Source: Prevotellaceae bacterium (GTDB lineage Bacteria; Bacteroidota; Bacteroidia; Bacteroidales; UBA932). From it: 7,959 nucleotides of DNA. Under the pieces are notes generated by a model, which worked only from the letters and a program-made list of their open reading frames with translations, was not told the origin of the DNA and did no database searches. Where the stretch lies: contig JAIRMD010000141.1 of NCBI GenBank assembly GCA_031258915.1, positions 1 through 7,959 on the forward strand, given 5' to 3'. The number at the start of each line of letters is the position of its first letter. The stretch's first letter is position 1. Both the position numbers and the translations under genes were made by a program. Below, piece by piece: positions 1 to 7,538 of the stretch.

Positions 1-2685
1 CAGGCCTTGCAGGGGCGCATTGCGGGCGTGGAGATGACGCAAACCTCCACCAAGCCCGGCGGCGCAATGCAAATCCGCATTCGCGGCACGCGCTCGCTCA
101 CGGCCAGCAACGATCCGCTGATTGTGCTGGACGGCATTCCCTTTGCGGGCACCGTAAACGACGTTGACCCCAGCTCCATCAAGAGCATCGACATCCTCAA
201 GGACGCCTCCGCAACGGCCATCTACGGCTCGCGCGGCGCAAACGGCGTGATCCTGATTACCACCAACCGCGGCGTGGCGGGGCAGGAGGCGCAGGTTACC
301 TACAACGGCTACTACGGCGTGAAGAGCCTCTTTGCACGCTACCCCATGATGGACGGGCCGCAGTTTGCCAAGCTCCGCGACGAAGTGAAAAGAACAATTG
401 ACGACCTAACCCCCGGCACCGACTCAAAAATCCAAAACAGCGGCGACGAGCGCGACGGCGTGAGCACCGACTTTCAGGACATGTTCTACCGGCAGGGCAT
501 GGTAACCAGCCACGACGTGAGCGTGGCCAATGGCTCCGAAAAGGGCAGCTACATTTTTGGCGGCTCGTTCTACAAGGAGCAGGCGGTGGTGCCCACGCAG
601 CAGTACACCCGCATTTCGCTACGCACCGCCATAGACCAGTCTGTGGGGAAGTACCTCCGCTTTGGGCTGACCTCAAACAACGCCTACGGGTTTTCGCAGG
701 GAAATCAGGTGAGCGTGGGCAATGCGATAGCTCCTACGCCGCTGGTTGACCCCTACAACGAAGACGGAACGCTGAAAAGATCCGTCTCATACTCGCCGGC
801 AGGGCTTTCGGCTGTGGTATGGACAAGGGACAGGCTGGAGGAGGCAAAAGACCTCTGGATGAGCGACAGCAAGACCTTAGGATCGTACAACAACCTCTAC
901 GGCGAGGTGAAAATACCCGGCGTGGAGGGCTTGAGCTACCGCATCAACCTCGGCCTCAACATCAGGTGGACTAACGGGGGAGGATTTACGGGAAAAGGCG
1001 TAAACAACCCCGACCCCAACGCGCTGTCGTCGGCCTCCGTCAGCAACTCCCTCACCAGCGGATGGACGGTGGAAAACCTGCTCAACTACGACCGCACCTT
1101 TGCCGGCGTGCACCACGTGAACGCCGTGGCAATGTACTCCGCAGAGGAAAGCTTCTACAACCGTTCGGCTTTCTCCGTCAGGGATCTCCCCGCAGACCAC
1201 TTCCAGTACTTCAACTTAGGCTACGGGGAGGGCGAAAAAACCATCAACAAGGACGACCAGCACTACTCCCTTTCGGGCTTGATTTCGTACATGGGGCGCG
1301 TGATGTACGACTACGACGACCGCTACATGCTGAGCCTTGCCCTGCGCTCCGACACTTCATCGCGCCTGGCGCCCGGGTACAAGTGGCACACCTACCCGGC
1401 CGTGTCCGCCGGGTGGAACCTGCACCGCGAAAGCTTTATGGGCGACCTCAGCTGGCTTAGCGCCCTCAAGCTCCGCGTGGGGTACGGCGAAACGTCCAAC
1501 CAAGCCGTTGACCCCTACCAAACCCTCGGCGAGCTCAACACAAGGTTTTACAACTTTGGCGACAGCGAAAGCGGATACGCCACCGGATACTACATTTCGC
1601 AGCTGCCCAACGAAAAGCTCGGCTGGGAGTACACCCAAACGTGGAACTTCGGCCTGGACTTCTCCCTGCTCAACCGGCGGCTATCCGGTACCATCGAGTA
1701 CTACCGGCAGCACACCAAAGACATTCTTTTGGCCGTAAAGCTGCCCAGCACGACTGCCGTGCAGGACTACATGGCCAACATCGGCGAAACCGAAAACAAC
1801 GGCGTTGAGCTTTCGCTCAGCGGCGTGATACTCGACAACCTCAACGGCTTTACGTGGGAGGCCGGCGTAAACCTCTACGCCAACCGCAACAAGCTGCTGG
1901 CGCTCGCCTCGGGGCAGGAGAAAAACGAGGGTAACTGGTGGTTTGTGGGATACCCCATCGACGTGGTATTTGACCACAAAAAGATAGGGCTATGGCAGGC
2001 AGGCGACCCCCACCTCGACATCCTTGAGCCGGGCGGAAACGTGGGGATGATTAAGGTGGAGTACACCGGAGAGTACGACGCAGAGGGTAAGCCCGTAAGG
2101 GCAATTAACGCCGACGACCGCCAGCCCCAGAGCCTTGAGGCGGATTTTCAGGGCGGATTCAGCACAAGGCTTGCCTACAAGGGCTTTGACCTGAGCGTAA
2201 TAGGCGCGTTCAAGAGCGGGGGCATCCTCATCTCTACCCTCTACGGCGCAACAGGCTACCGTAACACCTTGGGCGGAGTGCGCGAAAACAACGTGGAGGT
2301 GGACTACTGGACGCCCGAAAATACCGGCGCAAAGTACCCCCGACCCGGCGGCGTGAGCTCCAGCAACAACCCGAAGTACGCCAAAACCCTGTCATACTTC
2401 GATGCTTCTTACCTCAAAATACGCTCCATTACGCTGGGCTACGACGTCAACAGGCGATGGCTCAAAACCGCAGGGCTTGGCAAGCTCAGGCTCTACGCCA
2501 CCGTGCAAAATCCGTTTGTGCTCTTCTCGCCCTACCACAGCGAGTCGGGGTTAGACCCCGAAACGAACTCTTACGGAGATGAAAACCAATCTATTACAGA
2601 CCAGCTGCAGGGGCGTTTGCCCATCGTAGGCGTCAACACGCCTACCACCCGTAACTACTTGTTTGGTTTAAGTTTAACTTTTTAA
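1..2685 (+). CDS. SusC/RagA-family TonB-dependent outer-membrane transporter, 5'-partial
   Basis: This is the energy-dependent beta-barrel importer of a SusCD pair: a periplasmic plug plus a barrel that takes up the oligomer captured by its SusD partner, driven by TonB-ExbBD. The reading frame is already open at base 1 (QALQGRIAGV, the usual 'LQGRxAGV' plug sequence). The TTG at 7 is therefore not a start, and 894 codons are present. Codons about 28-45 (RGTRSLTASNDPLIVLDG) and 66-82 (LKDASATAIYGSRGANG) are the plug and the SusC/RagA signature. From about codon 90 to the end is aromatic-rich alternating beta-barrel sequence, and the protein finishes YLFGLSLTF with the terminal Phe expected of an outer-membrane barrel. 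Full-length relatives are usually about 1000-1100 residues, so the signal peptide, the N-terminal carboxypeptidase-regulatory-like domain and the first part of the plug are probably outside the window. No internal frameshift is visible. Family assignment is very secure; the ligand is unknown. Confidence 0.96.
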   Translation, partial: QALQGRIAGVEMTQTSTKPGGAMQIRIRGTRSLTASNDPLIVLDGIPFAGTVNDVDPSSIKSIDILKDASATAIYGSRGANGVILITTNRGVAGQEAQVTYNGYYGVKSLFARYPMMDGPQFAKLRDEVKRTIDDLTPGTDSKIQNSGDERDGVSTDFQDMFYRQGMVTSHDVSVANGSEKGSYIFGGSFYKEQAVVPTQQYTRISLRTAIDQSVGKYLRFGLTSNNAYGFSQGNQVSVGNAIAPTPLVDPYNEDGTLKRSVSYSPAGLSAVVWTRDRLEEAKDLWMSDSKTLGSYNNLYGEVKIPGVEGLSYRINLGLNIRWTNGGGFTGKGVNNPDPNALSSASVSNSLTSGWTVENLLNYDRTFAGVHHVNAVAMYSAEESFYNRSAFSVRDLPADHFQYFNLGYGEGEKTINKDDQHYSLSGLISYMGRVMYDYDDRYMLSLALRSDTSSRLAPGYKWHTYPAVSAGWNLHRESFMGDLSWLSALKLRVGYGETSNQAVDPYQTLGELNTRFYNFGDSESGYATGYYISQLPNEKLGWEYTQTWNFGLDFSLLNRRLSGTIEYYRQHTKDILLAVKLPSTTAVQDYMANIGETENNGVELSLSGVILDNLNGFTWEAGVNLYANRNKLLALASGQEKNEGNWWFVGYPIDVVFDHKKIGLWQAGDPHLDILEPGGNVGMIKVEYTGEYDAEGKPVRAINADDRQPQSLEADFQGGFSTRLAYKGFDLSVIGAFKSGGILISTLYGATGYRNTLGGVRENNVEVDYWTPENTGAKYPRPGGVSSSNNPKYAKTLSYFDASYLKIRSITLGYDVNRRWLKTAGLGKLRLYATVQNPFVLFSPYHSESGLDPETNSYGDENQSITDQLQGRLPIVGVNTPTTRNYLFGLSLTF

Positions 2686-2698
2686 TACATTAGTAATC
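2686..2698 (+). promoter_or_regulatory. susC-susD junction, A/T-rich translation start region without Shine-Dalgarno
   Basis: Only 13 bases separate the susC TAA from the susD ATG, and they contain no purine-rich Shine-Dalgarno motif. The last codons of susC (TTG TTT GGT TTA AGT TTA ACT TTT) and the first codons of susD (AAG AAA ATA AGT AAA ATA) are strikingly A/T-rich against the G+C-rich body of both genes. This fits initiation on unstructured A/T-rich mRNA, which is common in Bacteroidota. The close spacing implies one co-transcribed unit. No promoter was seen between the two genes. Confidence 0.4.
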
Positions 2699-4672
2699 AT
2701 GAAGAAAATAAGTAAAATAGCTGCGGCTGTAGCCCTGATGCTAACAGCGAGCTGCATGGACATTTTGGAAGAAACGTCCCGAAACAAGTTCGAGCCGGGC
2801 TTCTTCACCACCGAAACCGGCGTTGTGGGCGGGCTGACCGGCCTCTACGCAGGCCTGCGCAGGGTGTACGGGGAGCCGTACTACTACAACGCCTGCGAAA
2901 CCGGCACCGACGAGTACACCTACGGCTCGGAGGCCGACGGAAACTTCAAGGCGGCCGACCTCTGCGGCCTGGGCATCCCCGATGCCTCCAACAGCCGCTT
3001 CGACCGGCTGTGGAACCAAGCCTACGGCGCCATCAACTCCGCAACGGGTGTTATCGACAACGCCGTTGAGGCCGGTATGGATCCGGCGCTGATTGCCGAG
3101 GCGCGGTTTTTCCGCGGATTCTACTACTTTCTGCTGGCGCAAACCTTTGGCGGAGTGCCCCTCGACCTGGGCGGCGGTGAATTGAAGTTCAACACTACCC
3201 CCACGCGGTTTAGCACCCGCAACACCGTGCCGGAGGTTTACTGCAAGGCGGTATTCCCCGATCTGGAGCAGGCGGTGGCCGATTTGCCCGACAACCCCCG
3301 CATGGTGGGAACGCTTACCAAAAACGTGGCGCGGCTCGTTCTCGCCAAAGCCTACCTCACCTTTGGCTGGTGGCTCGAAAATCCGGAGGACATCCCCACC
3401 TACCCGGCCTGCACCCGCGCAGGCGTTGGCAGCTATGCCGCCCTGACCGCTGCGCAGTGCTTCCAAAAGGCCTACGACGTGGCTACATACGCCATTGACA
3501 ACCCGGGGCAGTACAAGCTGCAAGATACCTACTACGACGTGAACGTGGCCACCAACGACCGCAACAGCGAAGTAATGCTCTGGGCAGACCACACGGAAAG
3601 CAGCGCAAAGTACAGCGAAAGCAACGTTACCGGATGGAACGACGGCGAGGGAAACGGGCAAAACCAAGCCGTGTGGATGGTAACGTGGTACTTCCACTCC
3701 GTTACGGGCAGCACCTCGTCGAAGAGCTGGGCTAACGCAAATCTTTTTTTCCGCACCGTACAGGCGGGACAATCGTTCAGCCGCATGTGGTCGCGCATGG
3801 CGCCGCCGATCAAGGTATTCTCAACCACGTTTGCCGAAAAGGAGAAAGACTCCCGCTTCGACGGAACGTTTGTGCAGGTTTACCGCGGCACGTGGAACTT
3901 GGGCACCGCCGCCTACAAAGACTCAACGCTCTACAACGCCAACTTTATGCCCATAAACGCCGGTGAGCCGGCAGTCACCTTTCTGGAGACCGACCCGGGC
4001 GGGGTTGACTACTCCAACTCCACCTACAAGAGCAGCATGGGGCTTGGAGTGTTGTCCGGCAGAGCCGACTACGTGGCGCCGCTGAGCAAAATCTCGCGCA
4101 AAGTATTTCCCGGGCTGTGGAAGCTGGGAGCCTACCGCAAGGCAAACGACTACAACGACGACAAGGTAGCCAGCTCGCGCCCGTACAACATCCTCAAGTT
4201 CTCGGAGCTCTACCTCATCGCCGCCGAAGCCGCAGTGAAGGGGGCTACGACAACAGCCGGTAAAACCGCGCGCGAGCTGGTGAACGTGCTCCGCGCCCGC
4301 GCCGGAAAGTGGAAGTTCAATAACGCCGCAAACGCCGCAAAAACGGACGACTACAGCAGCGACATGACCGCCGCCACGCCCGATCCGATAACCGTCAACT
4401 ACATCCTCGACGAGCGTTCGCGCGAGTTCTTCGGCGAGGGCTACCGCTGGCACGACCTTGCCCGCACCCAGAAGTGGGCGGAGTACGCAGGCGAGTACCA
4501 AATTTGCGCTACGGTAGGCGACGACACGCCCCAAACGGTAGAGCGCGACCTGAAAACCAAGGGCGACGGACACAAGTACCTCTACCTGCGCCCCGTCCCC
4601 ACCGGCCAGCTGGACAACATGGACGGCGACGACGAGTACAAAAGTAACTACCAGAACCCGGGGTACAATTAG
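2699..4672 (+). CDS. SusD/RagB-family outer-membrane ligand-binding lipoprotein
   Basis: This is the surface lipoprotein that caps the adjacent SusC barrel and captures its ligand, usually a glycan. Residues 1-19 form a lipoprotein signal (MKK, hydrophobic core, then LTASC) with Cys19 as the likely lipidated residue, followed by MDILEE as in many SusD proteins. Family motifs appear in order: EARFFRGFYYFLLAQTFGG at about 134-152 (TPR-like helices), FSELYLIAAEAAVKG at about 501-515, ILDERSREFFGEGYRWHDL at about 569-587, and a terminal RPVPTGQLDN...YQNPGYN. At 657 residues it is longer than many SusD proteins (roughly 500-600). The Trp/Tyr-rich stretch around 315-345 could contribute to ligand binding, but this is inference. 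The ATG at 2699 is chosen because it directly begins the lipoprotein signal. It is co-directional with the transporter gene and followed closely by a terminator, so it is the last gene of its operon. Substrate cannot be deduced. Confidence 0.95.
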   Translation: MKKISKIAAAVALMLTASCMDILEETSRNKFEPGFFTTETGVVGGLTGLYAGLRRVYGEPYYYNACETGTDEYTYGSEADGNFKAADLCGLGIPDASNSRFDRLWNQAYGAINSATGVIDNAVEAGMDPALIAEARFFRGFYYFLLAQTFGGVPLDLGGGELKFNTTPTRFSTRNTVPEVYCKAVFPDLEQAVADLPDNPRMVGTLTKNVARLVLAKAYLTFGWWLENPEDIPTYPACTRAGVGSYAALTAAQCFQKAYDVATYAIDNPGQYKLQDTYYDVNVATNDRNSEVMLWADHTESSAKYSESNVTGWNDGEGNGQNQAVWMVTWYFHSVTGSTSSKSWANANLFFRTVQAGQSFSRMWSRMAPPIKVFSTTFAEKEKDSRFDGTFVQVYRGTWNLGTAAYKDSTLYNANFMPINAGEPAVTFLETDPGGVDYSNSTYKSSMGLGVLSGRADYVAPLSKISRKVFPGLWKLGAYRKANDYNDDKVASSRPYNILKFSELYLIAAEAAVKGATTTAGKTARELVNVLRARAGKWKFNNAANAAKTDDYSSDMTAATPDPITVNYILDERSREFFGEGYRWHDLARTQKWAEYAGEYQICATVGDDTPQTVERDLKTKGDGHKYLYLRPVPTGQLDNMDGDDEYKSNYQNPGYN

Positions 4673-4687
4673 CCACCCCGCACAACC

Positions 4688-7453
4688 CTAAACCTCAACC
4701 CTAACAGGGGCTTTGCCCCTGTTAGGGTTTTGTTTTTTTTGGTTTGTTAGCGTGCGTACTCCATTTTCCAGCACGTAGTTTTTTGCCTTGTCGCTTAGCG
4801 ATACGTACGCTGTTACCGTTTTTCCATCTCCTGCTTCCGCATCATTAAAAAATGCGCTGTCCACAGCGTAGTACTCGGCAGTAAAGTTTTTAGCGGCTAA
4901 AAATCCTTTAAACCGCACGCTGTCTATGCTGGCGGTGTCTACCCCGTCGTAAATTTTTTGCGCAATGAAAGCGGTATCAACGACAATCAGCCGCTGCAAA
5001 ATGGTTTGGTTTTTGAGCGTGTCCGGGCTTGCGTTGGGATGCAGGCGGTAGTTTTTTGCCGTGGCGCTGGTATCTATCAGCGAAACGTACATTTTTATCA
5101 TTCGGTTGTCTCCTGCATTTATGTTGCCGACAAATCGTGCGCTGTCCACCGTGTAGTCTGTGCCGAGCGCCATCGTTTCGCCCGCCGCCAGCCCGCCAAA
5201 GGCTACGCTGTCCACCGTTACGCTGTCTGTGCCGTCGTAGGTTTTCGGCGCAATTCTCCCGCCGGCAATGCTTATTTCCTTTTGGGTGACCGTGAAGCTT
5301 ACAACAAACGATTTGCTGCTCACATTGTTGTTAAAAACCTTTACGGTGTCCGTGTAGGCTCCGACGGAGAGCCCTGTTTTAGGCACAACGGTGAAGGTGT
5401 TCGTAGCGCCCGTGTATGGAAGAGAAGGAAGCGAAGTTACGGACAAGCTGAACGCGCTGCCTACTCCGCTGCTCAGCGCCACCGTTAGCGCACCTGTAGC
5501 CCTGTTTCCCGTGCTGGTCACCGTAGCGGTGAGCAGCGCAGGTGCGCTGTAGCTGTAAACGGAATCGCCAAAGGAGTACGTTCCTGTTTGGCTCAGCTTC
5601 ACCTGATTAGGGGGTACGCTTACGGTGCACCTTACGTCAATCCGCTGCGAAAGGTTGCTGATGGTCAGCGTGCTGTTGCCTACAGTGCTTGCGCTTACAC
5701 CCTTACCCGTCCATGCGTAAACGTACTCTACCTTCTGTGCGGCGCCCTTGCCCACAGCCGCTACGCGCAGCTCTTTGCCGGCGAGCACAACCTCGTTGCT
5801 CGGAATATCCGTGCTGCCATACGTTGCGCCGATGGTAGAGCCTTTGGCGCCGGTGCTGTCCGCAGCGGAAAACGTTACCGTGTAGTAGTTCAGCGTTGCT
5901 ACCGTCGTGTTGGTTGTCGAGGAATTTATGGTGGCTGTTTTGCCGGTGGAGGTTTCGCCGTCGTAGAGGGTGTAGGTTCCTGCCCCCCCAAAGCAGCGAA
6001 GCGTGCCGTCGTATGCGACCCCCTGTATGGCTCCGTTGTTGTCGCGGAGCGTTATTTGTCGGTTGCAGCTACTCCATGTCTCCCCGTCCTTCGTGATGCT
6101 GATCTTGGCGTAGGTGCAGCTCGTGGATGCGGTGAGCGTTGCGGTGGCGAGGTTGTTATCCGTCACGGTCACAGCGCTGTTAGTGTAAGCGCAAGTTGAC
6201 CCGCTTGTCGGAATCACGGTAATTGCTCCGGTTCCTGCCGGTAGCCACAGGGTGAGCTTTCCCTCGGCGGCGGTCATTACATCCGTAAACCCGTAGCTAA
6301 GCCCAGTGATTTGCGAAATAAACGCCGCGCTGACAGGCGTTGCCTTGCTCACACCCGAAAGCGAAAGCGTTACGCGGTAAACGGATTCTGAGCCGTTTGT
6401 CGGCATCGGGAGGTTCTCTAAAGTGTTCACCGAAAAATTTCCGCCGGTGACGATAAAATTGAAAAGATACTTATAACGAGTATCTTTACCCTCATAAACC
6501 CCGATAGCCATAGGGTTACCCTCTTTTATGTTGGCGCCGGCTATGGCTACTACCGTTCCTCCGTTGATGATGACAGAAGAAGAACGAGGATCAGTGTCGT
6601 AGTTCCACACCCCCGCAATAGCCGGCATACCATCGTTCATCCTTCCCGGAGAAACACCGCTTGTTGCGGTCACCTCTCCGCCGTTGATAATGATGCAGTT
6701 GGCACGGAGACCCGCTCCGCCCTTTCCGCCTCCGGATCCGGTACCAGAGTCATTGGCGTTATTGCCGTTACCGCCGGTTGCTGTTACCTTGCCACCGTTG
6801 ATGATGATGGTGTCGGCACGGATAGCATCGCCGCCGGAACTGGTCACTTCGCCACTGGCTATTGCCGTCACCGTGCCGCTGTTGATGGTAATGTGGCCGT
6901 AATAGCTAATGCCATCACCGGTAGAGCCAAGAAAGTAGCTAACCGGACTGCTGGTTAGAGAAAGAGAGCCATCCCCTTCTATGATCAAGCGTGCAGCTCT
7001 GCCAACCGAAAAAACCGTCGGGCTGTCGGAGCAGATTGTGCGGACATTGTCGTTCGTGTAGCTTGTGCCGCGTGAGCTCGTCAAAGCGCTACTGCCTTGA
7101 AGCGTCAAGGTTACTTGCGCACTATCTTCTATGGTAAAAGGGGTGATTTCGATAAGAGAGGTGGGATCAGAGGAGCTATTCGCCGCGTTAATGGTTAGGT
7201 TGTCGAATGTTATATTTGCCTTAACGCCCTTAGATACAACAACGTATCGGGCACTCTTGCCGGAGGTGCTGCCCGTAATGGTGTACGTACCGTCTTTCGT
7301 GATGGTGTAGTAATACCTGGACAACGAAGACGAATACGAACGCGTCCATCCGTCACCGGCGGAAGAAGAAGAGCTAACGTTAATTGTGTCGTCGGCAAAG
7401 GCGTTTACGCTGCACATAGCCCATAAGAGGGCGAGGGATAAAAAATGTTTCAT
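4688..7453 (-). CDS. Secreted multidomain adhesin-like protein: beta-helix carbohydrate-binding-like module, Ig-like modules, two YDG repeats; C-terminus probably truncated
   Basis: Likely an exported surface or secreted binding protein. Residues 1-20 (MKHFLSLALLWAMCSVNAFA, then DD) form a type I signal peptide with an A-x-A cleavage site. Residues about 50-340 are Ser/Thr/Gly-rich with recurring rungs such as HITINSGTVTA, TIIINGGKVTATGG and CIIINGGEVTATSG, preceded by GDGI, GGDAIRAD and GGAGLRAN. This matches right-handed beta-helix proteins of the Cthe_2159 carbohydrate-binding type. About 448-615 (KDGETW, GTYTLYDGE, YYTVTFSA, YAWTGKG) and 616-724 (TGALTVALSSG, FTVVPKTGLSVGAYTDTV) resemble Ig-like modules of large bacterial surface proteins. 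About 731-816 and 826-905 are two YDG-type repeats (KTYDG, KIYDG). After the second, the frame enters the antisense of a terminator and ends with a 16-residue basic tail. No type IX secretion C-terminal domain, lipobox or LPXTG is seen. The ATG directly precedes the signal peptide, with an A8 tract before it and no Shine-Dalgarno. Coding is certain; the role is inferred from domain resemblance. Confidence 0.88.
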   Translation of the reverse strand: MKHFLSLALLWAMCSVNAFADDTINVSSSSSAGDGWTRSYSSSLSRYYYTITKDGTYTITGSTSGKSARYVVVSKGVKANITFDNLTINAANSSSDPTSLIEITPFTIEDSAQVTLTLQGSSALTSSRGTSYTNDNVRTICSDSPTVFSVGRAARLIIEGDGSLSLTSSPVSYFLGSTGDGISYYGHITINSGTVTAIASGEVTSSGGDAIRADTIIINGGKVTATGGNGNNANDSGTGSGGGKGGAGLRANCIIINGGEVTATSGVSPGRMNDGMPAIAGVWNYDTDPRSSSVIINGGTVVAIAGANIKEGNPMAIGVYEGKDTRYKYLFNFIVTGGNFSVNTLENLPMPTNGSESVYRVTLSLSGVSKATPVSAAFISQITGLSYGFTDVMTAAEGKLTLWLPAGTGAITVIPTSGSTCAYTNSAVTVTDNNLATATLTASTSCTYAKISITKDGETWSSCNRQITLRDNNGAIQGVAYDGTLRCFGGAGTYTLYDGETSTGKTATINSSTTNTTVATLNYYTVTFSAADSTGAKGSTIGATYGSTDIPSNEVVLAGKELRVAAVGKGAAQKVEYVYAWTGKGVSASTVGNSTLTISNLSQRIDVRCTVSVPPNQVKLSQTGTYSFGDSVYSYSAPALLTATVTSTGNRATGALTVALSSGVGSAFSLSVTSLPSLPYTGATNTFTVVPKTGLSVGAYTDTVKVFNNNVSSKSFVVSFTVTQKEISIAGGRIAPKTYDGTDSVTVDSVAFGGLAAGETMALGTDYTVDSARFVGNINAGDNRMIKMYVSLIDTSATAKNYRLHPNASPDTLKNQTILQRLIVVDTAFIAQKIYDGVDTASIDSVRFKGFLAAKNFTAEYYAVDSAFFNDAEAGDGKTVTAYVSLSDKAKNYVLENGVRTLTNQKKQNPNRGKAPVRVEV
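4697..4740 (+). terminator. Intrinsic terminator of the susCD unit
   Basis: A perfect 15-bp stem (AACCCTAACAGGGGC at 4697-4711 pairing with 4715-4729) encloses a 3-base TTT loop. It is followed by a nearly pure T run to 4740, interrupted by a single G. It starts 24 bases after the susD stop and is a textbook rho-independent terminator on the plus strand. It lies inside the last codons of the convergent minus-strand gene. Read on the minus strand, the stem is followed by GAGGTTTAGGG with no U tract, so it should be a poor intrinsic terminator in that direction. Confidence 0.92.
4739..5263 (-). repeat. Two tandem YDG-type repeats at the C-terminal end of the adhesin-like protein
   Basis: Two homologous modules follow each other. 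Residues about 731-816 (5263-5006) contain PKTYDGTD, SVTVDSVAFGGL, YTVDSARF, AGD and AKNYRL, ending LKNQ. Residues about 826-905 (4978-4739) contain AQKIYDGVD, SIDSVRFKGF, YAVDSAFF, EAGDGK and AKNYVL, ending LTNQ. The YDG tyrosines (739 and 835) are 96 residues apart. In YDG-type proteins these modules usually occur in series on large secreted proteins as stalk-like spacers. Here the series stops exactly at the end of the second module. Confidence 0.75.
6539..6922 (-). repeat. Beta-helix rung repeats within the adhesin-like gene
   Basis: This segment encodes residues about 178-305, where the motif (I)ITINxGxVTA or IIINGGxVTA recurs four times, usually behind a GDxI/L-R/A-x turn. At DNA level the plus strand shows related 16-mers beginning at 6558, 6678, 6792 and 6876, each built around CCGTTGATGATGA or a close variant. 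Their spacings are 120, 114 and 84 bases. Spacing varies because the Gly/Asn/Ser loops between rungs differ in length. The repeat fits a parallel beta-helix fold; nucleotide identity is local, so this is protein-level repetition and not a clean DNA tandem array. Confidence 0.65.
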
Positions 7454-7520
7454 TTTTTTTTGAGGTTTTTATTATTGTCTGATGTTTGATTTATTTTGAT
7501 TTATGTGATTTATTTGATGG
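7454..7520 (-). promoter_or_regulatory. A/T-rich leader and presumed promoter region of the adhesin-like gene
   Basis: The 67 bases upstream of the minus-strand start are strongly A/T-rich, while the palindromic DNA beyond 7520 is G+C-rich, so a promoter is most likely here. Reading toward the gene, the leader holds three ATAAATCA repeats, an AATAATAAAAA stretch and an A8 tract next to the ATG. The canonical Bacteroidota -7 element TAnnTTTG and -33 TTTG were looked for on this strand and not found. The call rests on position and composition only. Confidence 0.3.
7487..7513. repeat. Three TGATTTAT direct repeats at 9-10 bp spacing
   Basis: The octamer TGATTTAT occurs at 7487-7494, 7497-7504 and 7506-7513 (ATAAATCA read toward the adhesin-like gene), with a partial fourth copy TTGAT just beyond. 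The start-to-start distances are 10 and 9 bases, close to one helical turn, and the array sits about 34-60 bases upstream of the minus-strand start codon. It may be a protein-binding array or merely a low-complexity repeat prone to slippage. Confidence 0.6.
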
Positions 7521-7538
7521 CGCACGCCGCCACTTTCC

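Noticed and set aside
7..2685. Start of the SusC-family gene at the TTG at position 7
   Set aside because: The frame is open to base 1 and the sequence there is mid-plug (LQGRIAGV). A true start would have to precede a signal peptide and the N-terminal domain, which are upstream of the window.
2741..3772. 343-codon open frame on the minus strand inside susD
   Set aside because: It is an antisense shadow of a G+C-rich gene. It has no recognisable domain or plausible start context, while the plus strand has full SusD motifs across the same bases.
4697..4740. Bidirectional terminator serving both convergent genes
   Set aside because: The T tract exists only on the plus-strand side. On the minus strand the stem is followed by GAGGTTTAGGG, so intrinsic termination there is not supported.
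4958..5488. 176-codon plus-strand frame, and another at 5588-6199, opposite the adhesin-like gene
   Set aside because: Both are antisense shadows of the repeat-rich minus-strand gene, with low-complexity Arg/Ala/Cys-rich translations and no family resemblance.
7394..7453. Lipoprotein signal in the adhesin-like protein (Cys14)
   Set aside because: The context WAMC is not a lipobox, and a type I site (AFA before DD) follows at residues 18-20.
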